64,000 nt of DNA from assembly GCF_014654725.1 (NCBI RefSeq), contig NZ_JACVZV010000018.1, positions 186,001-250,000 of the forward strand, given 5' to 3'. Shown here piece after piece: positions 1 through 7,288 of the stretch (position 1 is the first letter of the stretch; the number at the start of each line of letters is the position of its first letter). Position numbers and translations under genes: made by a program. The notes below the pieces were generated by a model. The model searched no databases. It was given only the letters and a program-made list of their open reading frames with translations, and was not told the origin of the DNA. This DNA is from Vulcanococcus sp. Clear-D1 (GTDB lineage Bacteria > Cyanobacteriota > Cyanobacteriia > PCC-6307 > Cyanobiaceae).

Positions 1-139
1 CAAAGCGGTAGCGGTCCCGCCCGCCGCAGGCAGGGCAGGGCTGGTGGCGGTTGCTGAGCTGCTCGACAGGCAGTCCAGCAAGCGCCTTGAGGATTTCCTT
101 CCAGCGGCCATTGGCCGCGGTCATCACGTCGGTTGCCAT
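1..139 (-). CDS. P4-type phage/plasmid primase, N-terminal zinc ribbon (partial, runs off left edge)
   Basis: Reading the minus strand from the ATG at 139 gives 46 codons before the window ends. The peptide contains C-P-A-C-G-G followed by R-D-R-Y-R-F, the signature of the zinc-binding domain that begins P4-alpha-like phage and plasmid primases. In that family the ribbon precedes a Toprim/primase domain and often a helicase domain, and the protein primes replication of the element. Only the ribbon start is visible here, so the rest of the protein is inferred. The gene lies 15 bp downstream of the small RHH gene on the same strand and may be co-transcribed with it. Confidence 0.7.
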   Translation of the reverse strand, partial: MATDVMTAANGRWKEILKALAGLPVEQLSNRHQPCPACGGRDRYRF

Positions 140-154
140 GGGTGTCGCTACGGA

Positions 155-349
155 TCAACGACGCTCAGCGGCTGCCGCCAACACAGGCCCAGGCAGGGCA
201 AGGCCGGCCTGTTCTGCCGCGATCGCCGCGTCGATCACCTGGCGCAGCACCGCCGAGCGACTGAGGGTGCCATGCAAGCGGCGCTGGTCAAGCCAAGCCA
301 GCTGCGCCTCGGTGATGGAGACGCTCAGAGGCGGCGCAAAGGAAGCCAT
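155..349 (-). CDS. Small ribbon-helix-helix-like protein
   Basis: A 64-residue protein starting at the ATG at 349. Residues 8-14 form a short strand-like stretch (LSVSITE), followed by two predicted helices (AQLAWLDQRR and SRSAVLRQVIDAAI). This is the layout of CopG/Arc-type ribbon-helix-helix DNA-binding proteins. A longer reading frame runs upstream to 454, but its N-terminus is unlike the fold, so the internal ATG is preferred. It lies between the divergent helicase gene and the downstream primase gene, consistent with a small regulator or plasmid-type copy-control factor. The target is unknown. Confidence 0.55.
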   Translation of the reverse strand: MASFAPPLSVSITEAQLAWLDQRRLHGTLSRSAVLRQVIDAAIAAEQAGLALPGPVLAAAAERR

Positions 350-452
350 GTATGCCTGGAGTTCTGAGCACAGCCTAAGCACACCCGGCAGGGCTTGATA
401 AGTTGAACATTGCTGAGGCGTCTGACTCAGTGCAAAGCCTGTCGTCACGCCC

Positions 453-1880
453 ATGGCCCCGATCGCTCTGCGCGACTACCAGCAGCGGCTGCTGGATGAT
501 CTCCGCGCTGCCCTCAAGGTTCACCAGCGGGTTTGCGCCGTCATGCCCACCGGTGCGGGCAAGGGTCAGACCATCGGCGCGATCGTTCAGGGCGCCGCCA
601 GCAAGGGCCGGCGGGTGCTGGTGCTCGCCCACCGGGCCGAGCTGATCGAGCAGCTCACCGGCACCGTGCGGGCCTGGGGGCTGGAGCCCGATGTGATCGC
701 TCCTGGCCACATGCTGCAGGGCCAGCAGGTCGCCGTGGGCTCGGTGCAGACCGTGGCCCGGCGGCTGGGGCAGCTGCCCCAGCCGGATCTGATCATTCAG
801 GACGAGGCCCACCACCTGGTCGCCGGCAACGTCTGGGGCCGGATCATCGAGGCCTGGCCTTATGCCCACCTGATCGGCAAGACCGCTACCCCCGAACGCC
901 TTGATGGCAAGGGGTTGGGCGTGGAGGCCGGCGGCTATTTCGAGGCCCTGGTGCTGGGGCCCTCAGCGGTCTGGCTGGTCGAACAGGGCTGGCTGGCCAG
1001 GCCCAAGGTGTTCTCCTGGCCAGGGGCCAGGAACAGCAAACTGCGACGTCGCATGGGCGAGTTCGACCTGGAGGAGGCGGCACGCGCCTTCGGGGAACGG
1101 GCCGCCATTGGTGATGCGGTGTCGCACTACCGACGCCGACTGCACCCGGGCACCGCCATCTGCTTTTGCTGCACGATCGAACACGCCGAGCAGATGGCCG
1201 GAGCCTTCCGCGCTGCGGGAATCCGGGCCGCGGCGGTGAGTGGCGGCACGCCGGCCGAGGAGCGCAAACGCCTGATCGCAGGACTGGGCACTGGGGAGGT
1301 GGAGGTGCTAACCAGCTGCATGATCATTTCTGAGGGCACCGACATCCCCTCGGTGGGCGGCGCGATCCTGATGCGCCCCACCGCTTCCCTGAGCCTCTAT
1401 CTGCAGATGGTCGGCCGGGCCCTGCGTCCCGCACTTGGGAAGCAGGAAGCGGTGATCCTCGATCACGTCGGCAACGCCCATCGCCACGGCCTGCCCACCG
1501 ATGAGCGCGAGTGGAAACTGGCCGGTCGGCGCCGGCGTGAGGGTGTCTCGATCCCGATCAAGGACTGCCCCGTCTGCTTCTGCAGCTGCTCCAGCGCGAC
1601 ACAGGTCTGCCCGGACTGCGGCCATCTGTTTCTGGCCGAGGAACGCGATGAGCAGCGCCGTCGGCTCCAGCAGGTTGAGGGTGAACTGGTGGAAGTCACG
1701 GGCGCAGCCCGCCACCGGCCTAAGCCCAACCAGCAGCAACGGTCGCGGCGCACGCACCCGGCCGCAGGCTGTCGCACCTTCGAGCAGCTGCTGCAACGCG
1801 AGCAGGATCGGGGCTACAAGCCAGGCTGGGCCAGGCACGTCTGGGCAGCCAGGCAAAAAGGTGGAGGAGCGAACCTCTAA
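453..1880 (+). CDS. Superfamily 2 DEAH-type DNA helicase
   Basis: 475 residues. The Walker A motif PTGAGKG is at residues 32-38, DEAH at 117-120, the motif III equivalent TATPERLDG follows, and the motif VI stretch QMVGRALRP lies in the second RecA-like domain. Near the C-terminus are four cysteines in two C-x2-C-like pairs (CPVC and CPDC), a probable zinc finger. The arrangement matches RadD/phage-type DEAD/DEAH helicases that often accompany VRR-NUC nucleases and P4-type primases on mobile elements. It probably unwinds DNA during element replication. The gene is divergent from the RHH gene, and its 3' end overlaps the convergent secreted-protein gene by 4 bp. Confidence 0.85.
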   Translation: MAPIALRDYQQRLLDDLRAALKVHQRVCAVMPTGAGKGQTIGAIVQGAASKGRRVLVLAHRAELIEQLTGTVRAWGLEPDVIAPGHMLQGQQVAVGSVQTVARRLGQLPQPDLIIQDEAHHLVAGNVWGRIIEAWPYAHLIGKTATPERLDGKGLGVEAGGYFEALVLGPSAVWLVEQGWLARPKVFSWPGARNSKLRRRMGEFDLEEAARAFGERAAIGDAVSHYRRRLHPGTAICFCCTIEHAEQMAGAFRAAGIRAAAVSGGTPAEERKRLIAGLGTGEVEVLTSCMIISEGTDIPSVGGAILMRPTASLSLYLQMVGRALRPALGKQEAVILDHVGNAHRHGLPTDEREWKLAGRRRREGVSIPIKDCPVCFCSCSSATQVCPDCGHLFLAEERDEQRRRLQQVEGELVEVTGAARHRPKPNQQQRSRRTHPAAGCRTFEQLLQREQDRGYKPGWARHVWAARQKGGGANL

Positions 1881-2404
1881 GTGCAGCCGATTTCACCCCA
1901 GATGTAGAACGATCTACCTTGCGAGGGGTAAACGCAGCGGTCTTGCACCAGATTGGAGTCGCCGCCTACTGACCAACCCACTCCCCATTCCCACATGTAG
2001 AAGACCACACTCCCTACATCGGGGCAGGCGGAGAGGACTTGCTCTGTGTATTTCTTGGTGAGCTGTGGGCTGCTCGTGAGTGCCTGGTTTGCGTTGTGCG
2101 CCTGCTGAGTAGCCTGCAGCCCTCGCGACCACTGCGTGTTGAGGTTGAAGACGATCCGCTGCTGCTTCTCTGGTATGGGCGAGGCTGCAGCGGGACTTTC
2201 TGACGCTGGTGAATAGATCTGCACATCTTGCAGATCCCCGCCCAGCCTGTTTTCAATGTCGCTGTGTACTTGATGAATGGCATTGAGGCAGCGAGGGTCC
2301 TTGATGCTTTCGTAGGCGGAAGCTCTGCCGTTCGCAAAAGCTGATCTGCCGGCCAGGGACGCCATGGTCAAAGCAAGCGTGACAAAAGAGATGAGCGCTT
2401 TCAT
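1877..2404 (-). CDS. Secreted protein of unknown function, paralogue of its upstream neighbour
   Basis: 175 residues. The start at 2404 gives a clear signal peptide (MKALISFVTLALTMASLAG then a cleavage-like AFA). It overlaps the upstream gene's stop as ATGA, indicating translational coupling. The mature part shares with the upstream protein a central block: SSP, then L-x-ACPD-(I/V)-G, then V-x-F, a Trp and a Gly-Val. It ends in a Trp-Gly-Glu and a terminal Cys. I do not recognise a named family. Small cyanobacterial exported proteins with a similar Cys-Pro-x-Val-Gly block exist, but that link is inference. Base composition is visibly less GC-rich than its neighbours, suggesting separate acquisition. 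Confidence 0.6.
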   Translation of the reverse strand: MKALISFVTLALTMASLAGRSAFANGRASAYESIKDPRCLNAIHQVHSDIENRLGGDLQDVQIYSPASESPAAASPIPEKQQRIVFNLNTQWSRGLQATQQAHNANQALTSSPQLTKKYTEQVLSACPDVGSVVFYMWEWGVGWSVGGDSNLVQDRCVYPSQGRSFYIWGEIGCT

Positions 2405-3006
2405 GGTGAGAAGTAGTACCCCCATTCGTATTGCATGACATTCGTGCCGTCCTCTCCAGGGACTAGGCGTGTATGCGGGCCATCTCCGAGGTCTACCCAT
2501 CGAAAGGTGCGAGCCGTGCCATCAGGGAAAAAGCCAACTGGGACCCCGCCCTCATGCCAGTGATTGAAGCTCACCAGGCCAATGTCTGGACATGCTTCCA
2601 AGATCCGTGCGCCAAGAGCGGATAGGTAAACTGGAGAGGAGAGAAGGCCCTGGTAAAGCTTGCCGGAGTCCCCAGATAAATTGATGTCCAGCTGCTGCGG
2701 TCTTCCTGGAGGCGCACCGTAGTAATACTTGCGGATGGAGGTGCTATCCAGTGTGATTGTTGGATACACCATCCGCGCGATGCGAGTGCCGGCATTGGCT
2801 CGATAGGGAGAGAAGAAGCCTCTCGATCTGAGCTCGGATTGGACTGATGATTGTGCTTCTGTACAAGTCGCCGTTGTGCTCTTCAATCTGGTGAAGTGAA
2901 GTGACTGTGCGAGGGCGCTGCTACTCAAGCCCTGCAAGGTCTGCCAGGTCAGGATCAGGGCCGTCAGTGGACGGAAAAAGGTATGGCCAATCAATGGCGG
3001 GTGCAT
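2401..3006 (-). CDS. Secreted protein of unknown function, first of a tandem pair
   Basis: 201 residues from the ATG at 3006. The N-terminus is a signal peptide of about 34 residues (hydrophobic PLTALILTWQTLQGLSS, cleavage-like ALA-Q). A longer frame to 3063 lacks a good signal peptide, so the internal start is preferred. The block LLSSP, LEACPDIG, VSF, W and GV aligns with the downstream paralogue. The C-terminus ends in aromatic residues (YEWGYYF). Both genes read toward the helicase and are overlapped by 4 bp. Exported cargo of the element is the simplest reading; a role in host-surface change or competitor exclusion is speculation. Confidence 0.6.
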   Translation of the reverse strand: MHPPLIGHTFFRPLTALILTWQTLQGLSSSALAQSLHFTRLKSTTATCTEAQSSVQSELRSRGFFSPYRANAGTRIARMVYPTITLDSTSIRKYYYGAPPGRPQQLDINLSGDSGKLYQGLLSSPVYLSALGARILEACPDIGLVSFNHWHEGGVPVGFFPDGTARTFRWVDLGDGPHTRLVPGEDGTNVMQYEWGYYFSP

Positions 3007-3158
3007 TTCCTTGGTGGCTGACGATGTCCTGCTTGGCATACGTAGGTATAGGCCGGAAGTCAATTTCAGTCAGGCCTGGCTGCCGCGACTGAAGGGCGGT
3101 GTGGCCTGGTAAGGCGCTCGCCAGGGTGGTCGCTGGCCCGAGTCTGGCAACAGGAGGC

Positions 3159-3536
3159 ATGGCCTTCTCCCCCAGCGAACACGAGATCCAGCAGCGCATT
3201 CGCCTGGCCTGCGGCCGCGGGGCCGTGCGGCTCTGGCGCAACAACACCGGTGCCCTGGTCGACCAGCAGGGACGCTTCGTGCGCTTTGGGCTCTGCAAGG
3301 GCAGCAGCGACCTGATCGGCCTGCGCGCGCTGGAGATCACGCCCGAGCTGGTCGGCCAGCGGCTCGCCCAGTTCGTCGCCCTGGAGGTCAAGACAGCCCA
3401 GGGCGTGCTCAGCCCGGAGCAGCGGGCCTTCCTGCGCCTCGTGCAGGAGCTCGGAGGCGCGGCAGCGGTCTGCCGCTCCGTGGATGAAGCCGAGCAGCTG
3501 CTTGGCACCCCGAGGCAAGTACGGCTGGGACACTGA
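3159..3536 (+). CDS. VRR-NUC domain nuclease
   Basis: 125 residues from the ATG at 3159, which lies directly after AGGAGG (3152-3157). The sequence follows the VRR-NUC pattern: RLWRNNTGA, then RFGLCKGSSDLIG, then ALEVK. Asp51, Glu76 and Lys78 form the PD-(D/E)xK catalytic set. The closing stretch SPEQRAFL ... GGAAAVCRS is also typical. VRR-NUC proteins are standalone phage nucleases, or fused to helicases, and act on branched DNA. Together with the SF2 helicase and primase it suggests a replication or recombination module. The stop overlaps the next start as TGATG. Confidence 0.85.
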   Translation: MAFSPSEHEIQQRIRLACGRGAVRLWRNNTGALVDQQGRFVRFGLCKGSSDLIGLRALEITPELVGQRLAQFVALEVKTAQGVLSPEQRAFLRLVQELGGAAAVCRSVDEAEQLLGTPRQVRLGH

Positions 3537-3700
3537 TGGATCCGGCAGAACTGAAGCAGCAGCTGAGGCGTCTCACGCAGGCCCACCCGGACGAGCACCC
3601 CTACACCCTTGCTCTGAGATTGCAGGCAGAGACAGGGAAGGTGATCACTGGCCAACTTGCCAAGCAGATCCTGCAGAGGCTTGGACAGGCTCGGACCTGA
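3536..3700 (+). CDS. 54-residue protein translationally coupled to the VRR-NUC gene
   Basis: The ATG at 3536 overlaps the preceding TGA (TGATG), and the frame stays open to the TGA at 3698-3700. The peptide is MDPAELKQQLRRL at the start and ends in QILQRLGQART. It is soluble, largely helical by composition and basic at the end. The coupling to the nuclease gene is the main evidence that it is real. No family is recognised. It could be a nuclease partner or a small DNA-binding protein. Confidence 0.5.
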   Translation: MDPAELKQQLRRLTQAHPDEHPYTLALRLQAETGKVITGQLAKQILQRLGQART

Positions 3701-3705
3701 TATGC

Positions 3706-3724
3706 CAGGACGTGTCAGGACGTG
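3706..3724. repeat. Tandem direct repeat upstream of the XRE-like gene
   Basis: The 9-mer CAGGACGTG occurs twice in succession, at 3706-3714 and 3716-3724, separated by one base. It sits 24 bp before the proposed start of the XRE-like regulator gene. A tandem repeat in this place could be an operator bound by that protein, but it may be chance. Confidence 0.45.
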
Positions 3725-3747
3725 ACTAGGAGTGCCAAGTCTGCCGT

Positions 3748-4500
3748 ATGGTTCGGGAAATCCCATTCAGGATCCTGAACGTGGCCATCACCTACGCGGA
3801 GCTGCTTGAGCGCCAGGAGGAGAACCGCGCAGCGTTCGGTCGGATGCTGCTGAACTGGCGAAGAACCAACGGCTGGACCCAATACACCGCCTGCAGCTGG
3901 GCGGAAGAGGCCGGCTTCGATGCGATCTCCTACGGCAACCTCTCGGTGATCGAGCAGGGCAAGGCCGGCGAGCTGCGCCAGAAGGCCTTCTGGCAGCTGG
4001 GCGAGCTGAACCGCCGCATCGCCGACAAGGACTGGGGCCCGGTCAAGAGCCAGGCGATCAAGGAGAAGCTCGAGAACGCCATTCCCCTGGGTGACAACGA
4101 CTGCCCAACCTGGACGCCCCTGGAGCTCTGGGCCTGCTACTGCGGTCTAAGAGATGTGCCGGAAGCATTCCGCACCACCCCCGCGCCGACCGTTGGCCAG
4201 CGCAAGGCCACGGAGCTCTCGAGCAAGTGGCGCAACCAGATGCGCCGGGTTGTCGACGAATGCGGCCTCGAGCCCAGCGACGCCCTCAACTCCCTGGCGG
4301 TCGAGGCCAGCGAAGAGCATCGCAAGCGCTTCTATGCCGTGCTCACGGGCTTCGGCGACTACAAGCCGGAGGAGCTGGTCCCGTTGTGGATCGAGGGCGA
4401 CCTCTACCTGCCCAAGCGCTGGCTGGACCAGTGGGAGGCGGCCAACAGGAAGGGCGCCAAGCCCAGCGGCCGCAAAGCCAAGAAGCCAGTCAAGGCCTGA
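3748..4500 (+). CDS. XRE-like helix-turn-helix protein, likely element regulator
   Basis: 250 residues. Residues about 27-90 resemble an XRE/lambda-repressor HTH: FGRMLLNWRR, then a Trp-Thr-Gln turn, then NLSVIEQGKAGELRQKAF and LGELNRRI. The remaining 160 residues are helical and polar and end in a lysine-rich tail (KKPVKA). I do not recognise the C-terminal part. An AGGAG (3728-3732) is 15 bp from the ATG at 3748; a GTG at 3781 (V12) is an alternative start. It follows the nuclease pair after 47 bp and precedes the replication operon, so control of that operon is plausible. Confidence 0.5.
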   Translation: MVREIPFRILNVAITYAELLERQEENRAAFGRMLLNWRRTNGWTQYTACSWAEEAGFDAISYGNLSVIEQGKAGELRQKAFWQLGELNRRIADKDWGPVKSQAIKEKLENAIPLGDNDCPTWTPLELWACYCGLRDVPEAFRTTPAPTVGQRKATELSSKWRNQMRRVVDECGLEPSDALNSLAVEASEEHRKRFYAVLTGFGDYKPEELVPLWIEGDLYLPKRWLDQWEAANRKGAKPSGRKAKKPVKA

Positions 4501-4590
4501 TGGCTAGGAATTAACAGTCGCTATGAGTGCGGCTTCCAGCAAAGAGCTCTAAGATCCGGACCAGCGGGCAACCGCCCGATTCGATCCGTC

Positions 4591-5361
4591 ATGGCTTCAC
4601 CCCCCAGGCCTCCAGGGGCCGGCATTGAGGCGCCGCCGGCCGTCCTGGCCCACGCCACCCCCGAGCAACAGCTCACCCATGCCCTGGCCAGCTTTCAGGC
4701 TGAGGTGTCCCCCATTGCCGCCGCCGATCTGGCGGAGGTGATGCACTCAGCCCGCCCTGCCTTCCGCGGCGGGATCGGCTGGTCCGCCCGCCTGCGCGAG
4801 CAGCAAGGCCGCTCCAGGCTTCAAGTCACGGTGATGCACGTCGCCGGGGCCGAGCTCTACAGCGAGTCCTGGGCCGATGAGGCCAGTGATCTGGCCGAAA
4901 CCACCGGTCTGATGTTGGCCATGCTGCTGGGCATTCCTGTGTCCACTCAGGCTCGGGCTGTAGAGCCCTGTGTAGATGCAGAGGAGCAGGCGACTGGAAA
5001 GTCTGACGTGAATCCTCTGCCACAGATTTGTCCCGATCAGCGAGCCGAGGATCCGTCTCCTGAGGGGCCAGTCCCCCTGGCTGATTCCAGGGATGACGGC
5101 GCTCCTGCAGACGCTGATCCAGCTCTGGCTCCCCTCACCCCTGAGGAGGTCAGTGAGGTTCACCGCCGTGTGCTCGATCTGCCCCAGGCCACGCGCCGGG
5201 AGCTGACCACTGCGTTCCGCGAGCACTTCCAGGTGCCGCGCAATGCCCGCTCCATCGGTGATCGCATCACCCAACGGCAGCACAGCGACTTCATCGCGCT
5301 CTTCCTCGAAGAAGCGCAGGTCCAGGTGCAGGCAGAAGCTCCTGCGGAGCCAGGACCATGA
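4591..5361 (+). CDS. Element protein of unknown function; possible ssDNA-annealing role
   Basis: 256 residues. The N-terminal half (residues about 20-115) has alternating strands and helices and ends in a hydrophobic stretch LMLAMLLGIP. A variable Glu/Asp/Pro-rich linker follows (about 120-180). The C-terminal half begins LTPEEVSEVHRRVLDLP and is helical. The order 'this gene, RHH gene, ssDNA-binding protein' resembles phage recombination modules in which an ERF- or RecT-like annealing protein precedes the SSB. The sequence itself does not prove that family. The stop overlaps the next start as ATGA. The 90 bp before it have no gene. Confidence 0.4.
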   Translation: MASPPRPPGAGIEAPPAVLAHATPEQQLTHALASFQAEVSPIAAADLAEVMHSARPAFRGGIGWSARLREQQGRSRLQVTVMHVAGAELYSESWADEASDLAETTGLMLAMLLGIPVSTQARAVEPCVDAEEQATGKSDVNPLPQICPDQRAEDPSPEGPVPLADSRDDGAPADADPALAPLTPEEVSEVHRRVLDLPQATRRELTTAFREHFQVPRNARSIGDRITQRQHSDFIALFLEEAQVQVQAEAPAEPGP

Positions 5362-5603
5362 GCGAGAGCCATCGCCCACGGCCGCCACGCCGCTACGGCG
5401 AGCAGCCCCGCTCTCAGGCTGGTCGCCATTTCATCCAGACCCAGGTGCGCACCGATGTGTACCTGCGGATCCGCGAGGTGATGGAGCGCCACAACATCTC
5501 CGCCAGCGGAGCGGTGCATCACCTGCTGCGCGAGCGCTTTGGCCTGCCGCCCCTTCCTCCATTCGATCAACACCAGATTTCCACCTATTCATCCCATGGC
5601 TAA
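5358..5603 (+). CDS. Small ribbon-helix-helix-like DNA-binding protein
   Basis: 81 residues. A basic, disordered N-terminus (HRPRPPRRYGE) is followed by FIQTQVRTDVYLRIREVMERHNISASGAVHHLLRERFG, given here in pieces: strand IQTQV, helix DVYLRIREVMERH, turn NISASG, helix AVHHLLRERF. This is an RHH pattern. The ATG overlaps the previous stop (ATGA), and its own stop lies within the first codons of the SSB gene (8 bp overlap). The position in the replication operon suggests a small regulator of it. Confidence 0.55.
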   Translation: MSESHRPRPPRRYGEQPRSQAGRHFIQTQVRTDVYLRIREVMERHNISASGAVHHLLRERFGLPPLPPFDQHQISTYSSHG

Positions 5604-6180
5604 AGACATCTTCCGTACGCCCCTCGCCGAAGTGCGTTGGGCTCACCTGATCACCCCGAGGCAACAGCTCGACAAGAGCAAACCCAAGGCCTGGACTGCC
5701 GATCTCCTGCTCGCCAACAGCGACGAGAAGGCCCAGTCCTTCCTGCTGGCGATGGAGGACCAGTTCATCGCCCTGCACGGCAGCCGCAAGCGCCGCGCCG
5801 AAAAGGGCTTCCCCTGGAAGCCCGACAAGGAGAAGCCCAGCGAGATCACGGTGGTGCGCTTCAAGGTGCCGCAGTTTCAGCGGCGCGACGGCTCTCTGTC
5901 TGAGGGCCCCCGCATCGTCGATGCCAAAAAGCAGCCCTGGGATGGGGCCGCCATCGGCAACGGCTCCAAGGTGGTCGTCGCCTTCGACATCTACGACTGG
6001 GACGGGGAGAATGGCTGCGGCATGACCTTCCAGCCTCGGGCCGTTCAGGTCGTGGAGTTCGTGCCCTACGAGCAGGTCGATCCCACCGACGGGTTTGAGG
6101 AGGTCGAGGGCTACACCACAACCGGCGCTGCTGCCGGTGATTGGAGCGCCGGCGCTGCCGACGACGAGGAGCTGTTCTGA
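5596..6180 (+). CDS. Phage-type single-stranded DNA-binding protein (DUF2815-like)
   Basis: 194 residues from the ATG at 5596 (MAKDIFRTPLAEVRW). The body shows the beta-rich pattern of DUF2815/gp2.5-type phage ssDNA-binding proteins: an early block of strands around WTADLLL, a basic loop (SRKRRAEKGFPWKP), GAAIGNGSKVVVAFDIYDW and a late FQPRAVQVVEF. It ends in an acidic tip with a terminal aromatic residue (DDEELF), typical of SSB proteins that recruit partners. A longer frame starting at 5539 is less likely. It probably coats ssDNA during element replication. The stop overlaps the next start (TGATG). Confidence 0.7.
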   Translation: MAKDIFRTPLAEVRWAHLITPRQQLDKSKPKAWTADLLLANSDEKAQSFLLAMEDQFIALHGSRKRRAEKGFPWKPDKEKPSEITVVRFKVPQFQRRDGSLSEGPRIVDAKKQPWDGAAIGNGSKVVVAFDIYDWDGENGCGMTFQPRAVQVVEFVPYEQVDPTDGFEEVEGYTTTGAAAGDWSAGAADDEELF

Positions 6181-6485
6181 TGCCACTCGATCGTCAGGAC
6201 CACAACGCCGGGGCCTGGAGGGGCAGGCACCTTCAGCGGCCCGGTCCCCAGCTGCCTGCGTTCTGCCGCACCCGCCGGCCCACCGTCATGGTCACGGCCT
6301 CCAGCCTGGCCGGCCTTCGCCTGCTGGTGTTCCTGGTGCTCCTCTTTCAGCTGAGCACCCTGCTGCTGGTGCTCGCCGGGCCCGTTCCGCCGCGGCCGGT
6401 GGCCAGCACAAGCACCGTCTTCCGCCCCGTTGCCGGCATTGACGCCGGTGAGGTTCCCCCCGTCACACCGCTTTCAGACCGATGA
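6180..6485 (+). CDS. Small single-pass membrane protein in the element operon
   Basis: 101 residues from the ATG at 6180, overlapping the SSB stop as TGATG and followed by an ATGA overlap with the KilA-N gene. Residues 1-36 are polar and basic. Residues about 41-65 form one hydrophobic helix (LRLLVFLVLLFQLSTLLLVL in the core). The short C-terminal tail is Pro/Val-rich. No family is recognised. Overlaps on both sides argue that it is translated, so a membrane function sits inside an otherwise DNA-related operon. Superinfection exclusion or lysis control are possible but unproven. Confidence 0.5.
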   Translation: MPLDRQDHNAGAWRGRHLQRPGPQLPAFCRTRRPTVMVTASSLAGLRLLVFLVLLFQLSTLLLVLAGPVPPRPVASTSTVFRPVAGIDAGEVPPVTPLSDR

Positions 6486-7288
6486 ACAACGCGACGACGT
6501 CATCCCATCCAGCTGCACCTGTTGCCTCGATGAATCACCCCGCTCTGGTCTCCCGCTCCTGGAACGGCACGCCGATCTCTCGGCGCACCAGCGATGGCTA
6601 CGTGAATGCCACGGCCATGTGCAAGGCCAACGGCAAGCGGTGGAAGGACTACCGAGAGTCCGACCGGTGCCAGCTCTATCTAGACGCGCTGGAAAGCGTG
6701 GCCGGAATTTCCGTCCACGCCCTTGTTGAGTCCCGCTCAGGCGGTGCCGGTGGCGGTGGCACCTGGGTCCATCCCCAGGTCGCGGTCGATCTGGCCCGCT
6801 GGATCAGCGCGCCGTTCGCGGTGTGGATGGACAGCTGGTTCCTGGAGAGCGTCCAGCAGGCTCAACTGGCTCCTGTGGAAACACCACCACCCCGGCTCAG
6901 GGAGGCCGAGGTGATCGCCCTGGTGGAACGCAGCATCAGCCTGTTCGAGCGGCTCGGCGGCCTGGATCAACGCGACGAGCTCCTGTTCAAGGACATCGTG
7001 CGCAGCAACGTCCTGACCGCAAGCTCGGGGCTGCTGCCCGGTGCCCCGACTGACGAGGAGCTCACCCTGGGAGACGCCTGGCTGGAGGTGTTCCAGCAAG
7101 CGCTTCCGCGCAACCAGTTCTGCGCAGCCGGCCGGCTCGTGGCCAGGGCGTACCGCGAAGAGTTCGGCGAAGAGCCCCCCTGCCGCCAACAGTTTGTTGA
7201 TGGGGCCCCGCGCCAGGTCAAGAGCTACCGCCGCTCCTGGTTGATCAACACCCTCAAGCGCTGCCGCGCCCAACTGGCCGGGGGCTGA
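6482..7288 (+). CDS. KilA-N domain protein
   Basis: 268 residues. Residues about 22-115 match the KilA-N DNA-binding domain: WNGTPISRRTSDGYVNATAMCK, given here in part, then KRWKDYRES, then GGTWVHPQVAVDLARWISAPFAVWM. The C-terminal 150 residues are helical with a conserved-looking end (KSYRRSWLINTLKRCR). KilA-N proteins occur in phages, plasmids and large DNA viruses and are often regulators or anti-host factors. The start overlaps the previous stop (ATGA) and its stop overlaps the next start (TGATG), so it is in the middle of the operon. Confidence 0.8.
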   Translation: MNNATTSSHPAAPVASMNHPALVSRSWNGTPISRRTSDGYVNATAMCKANGKRWKDYRESDRCQLYLDALESVAGISVHALVESRSGGAGGGGTWVHPQVAVDLARWISAPFAVWMDSWFLESVQQAQLAPVETPPPRLREAEVIALVERSISLFERLGGLDQRDELLFKDIVRSNVLTASSGLLPGAPTDEELTLGDAWLEVFQQALPRNQFCAAGRLVARAYREEFGEEPPCRQQFVDGAPRQVKSYRRSWLINTLKRCRAQLAGG

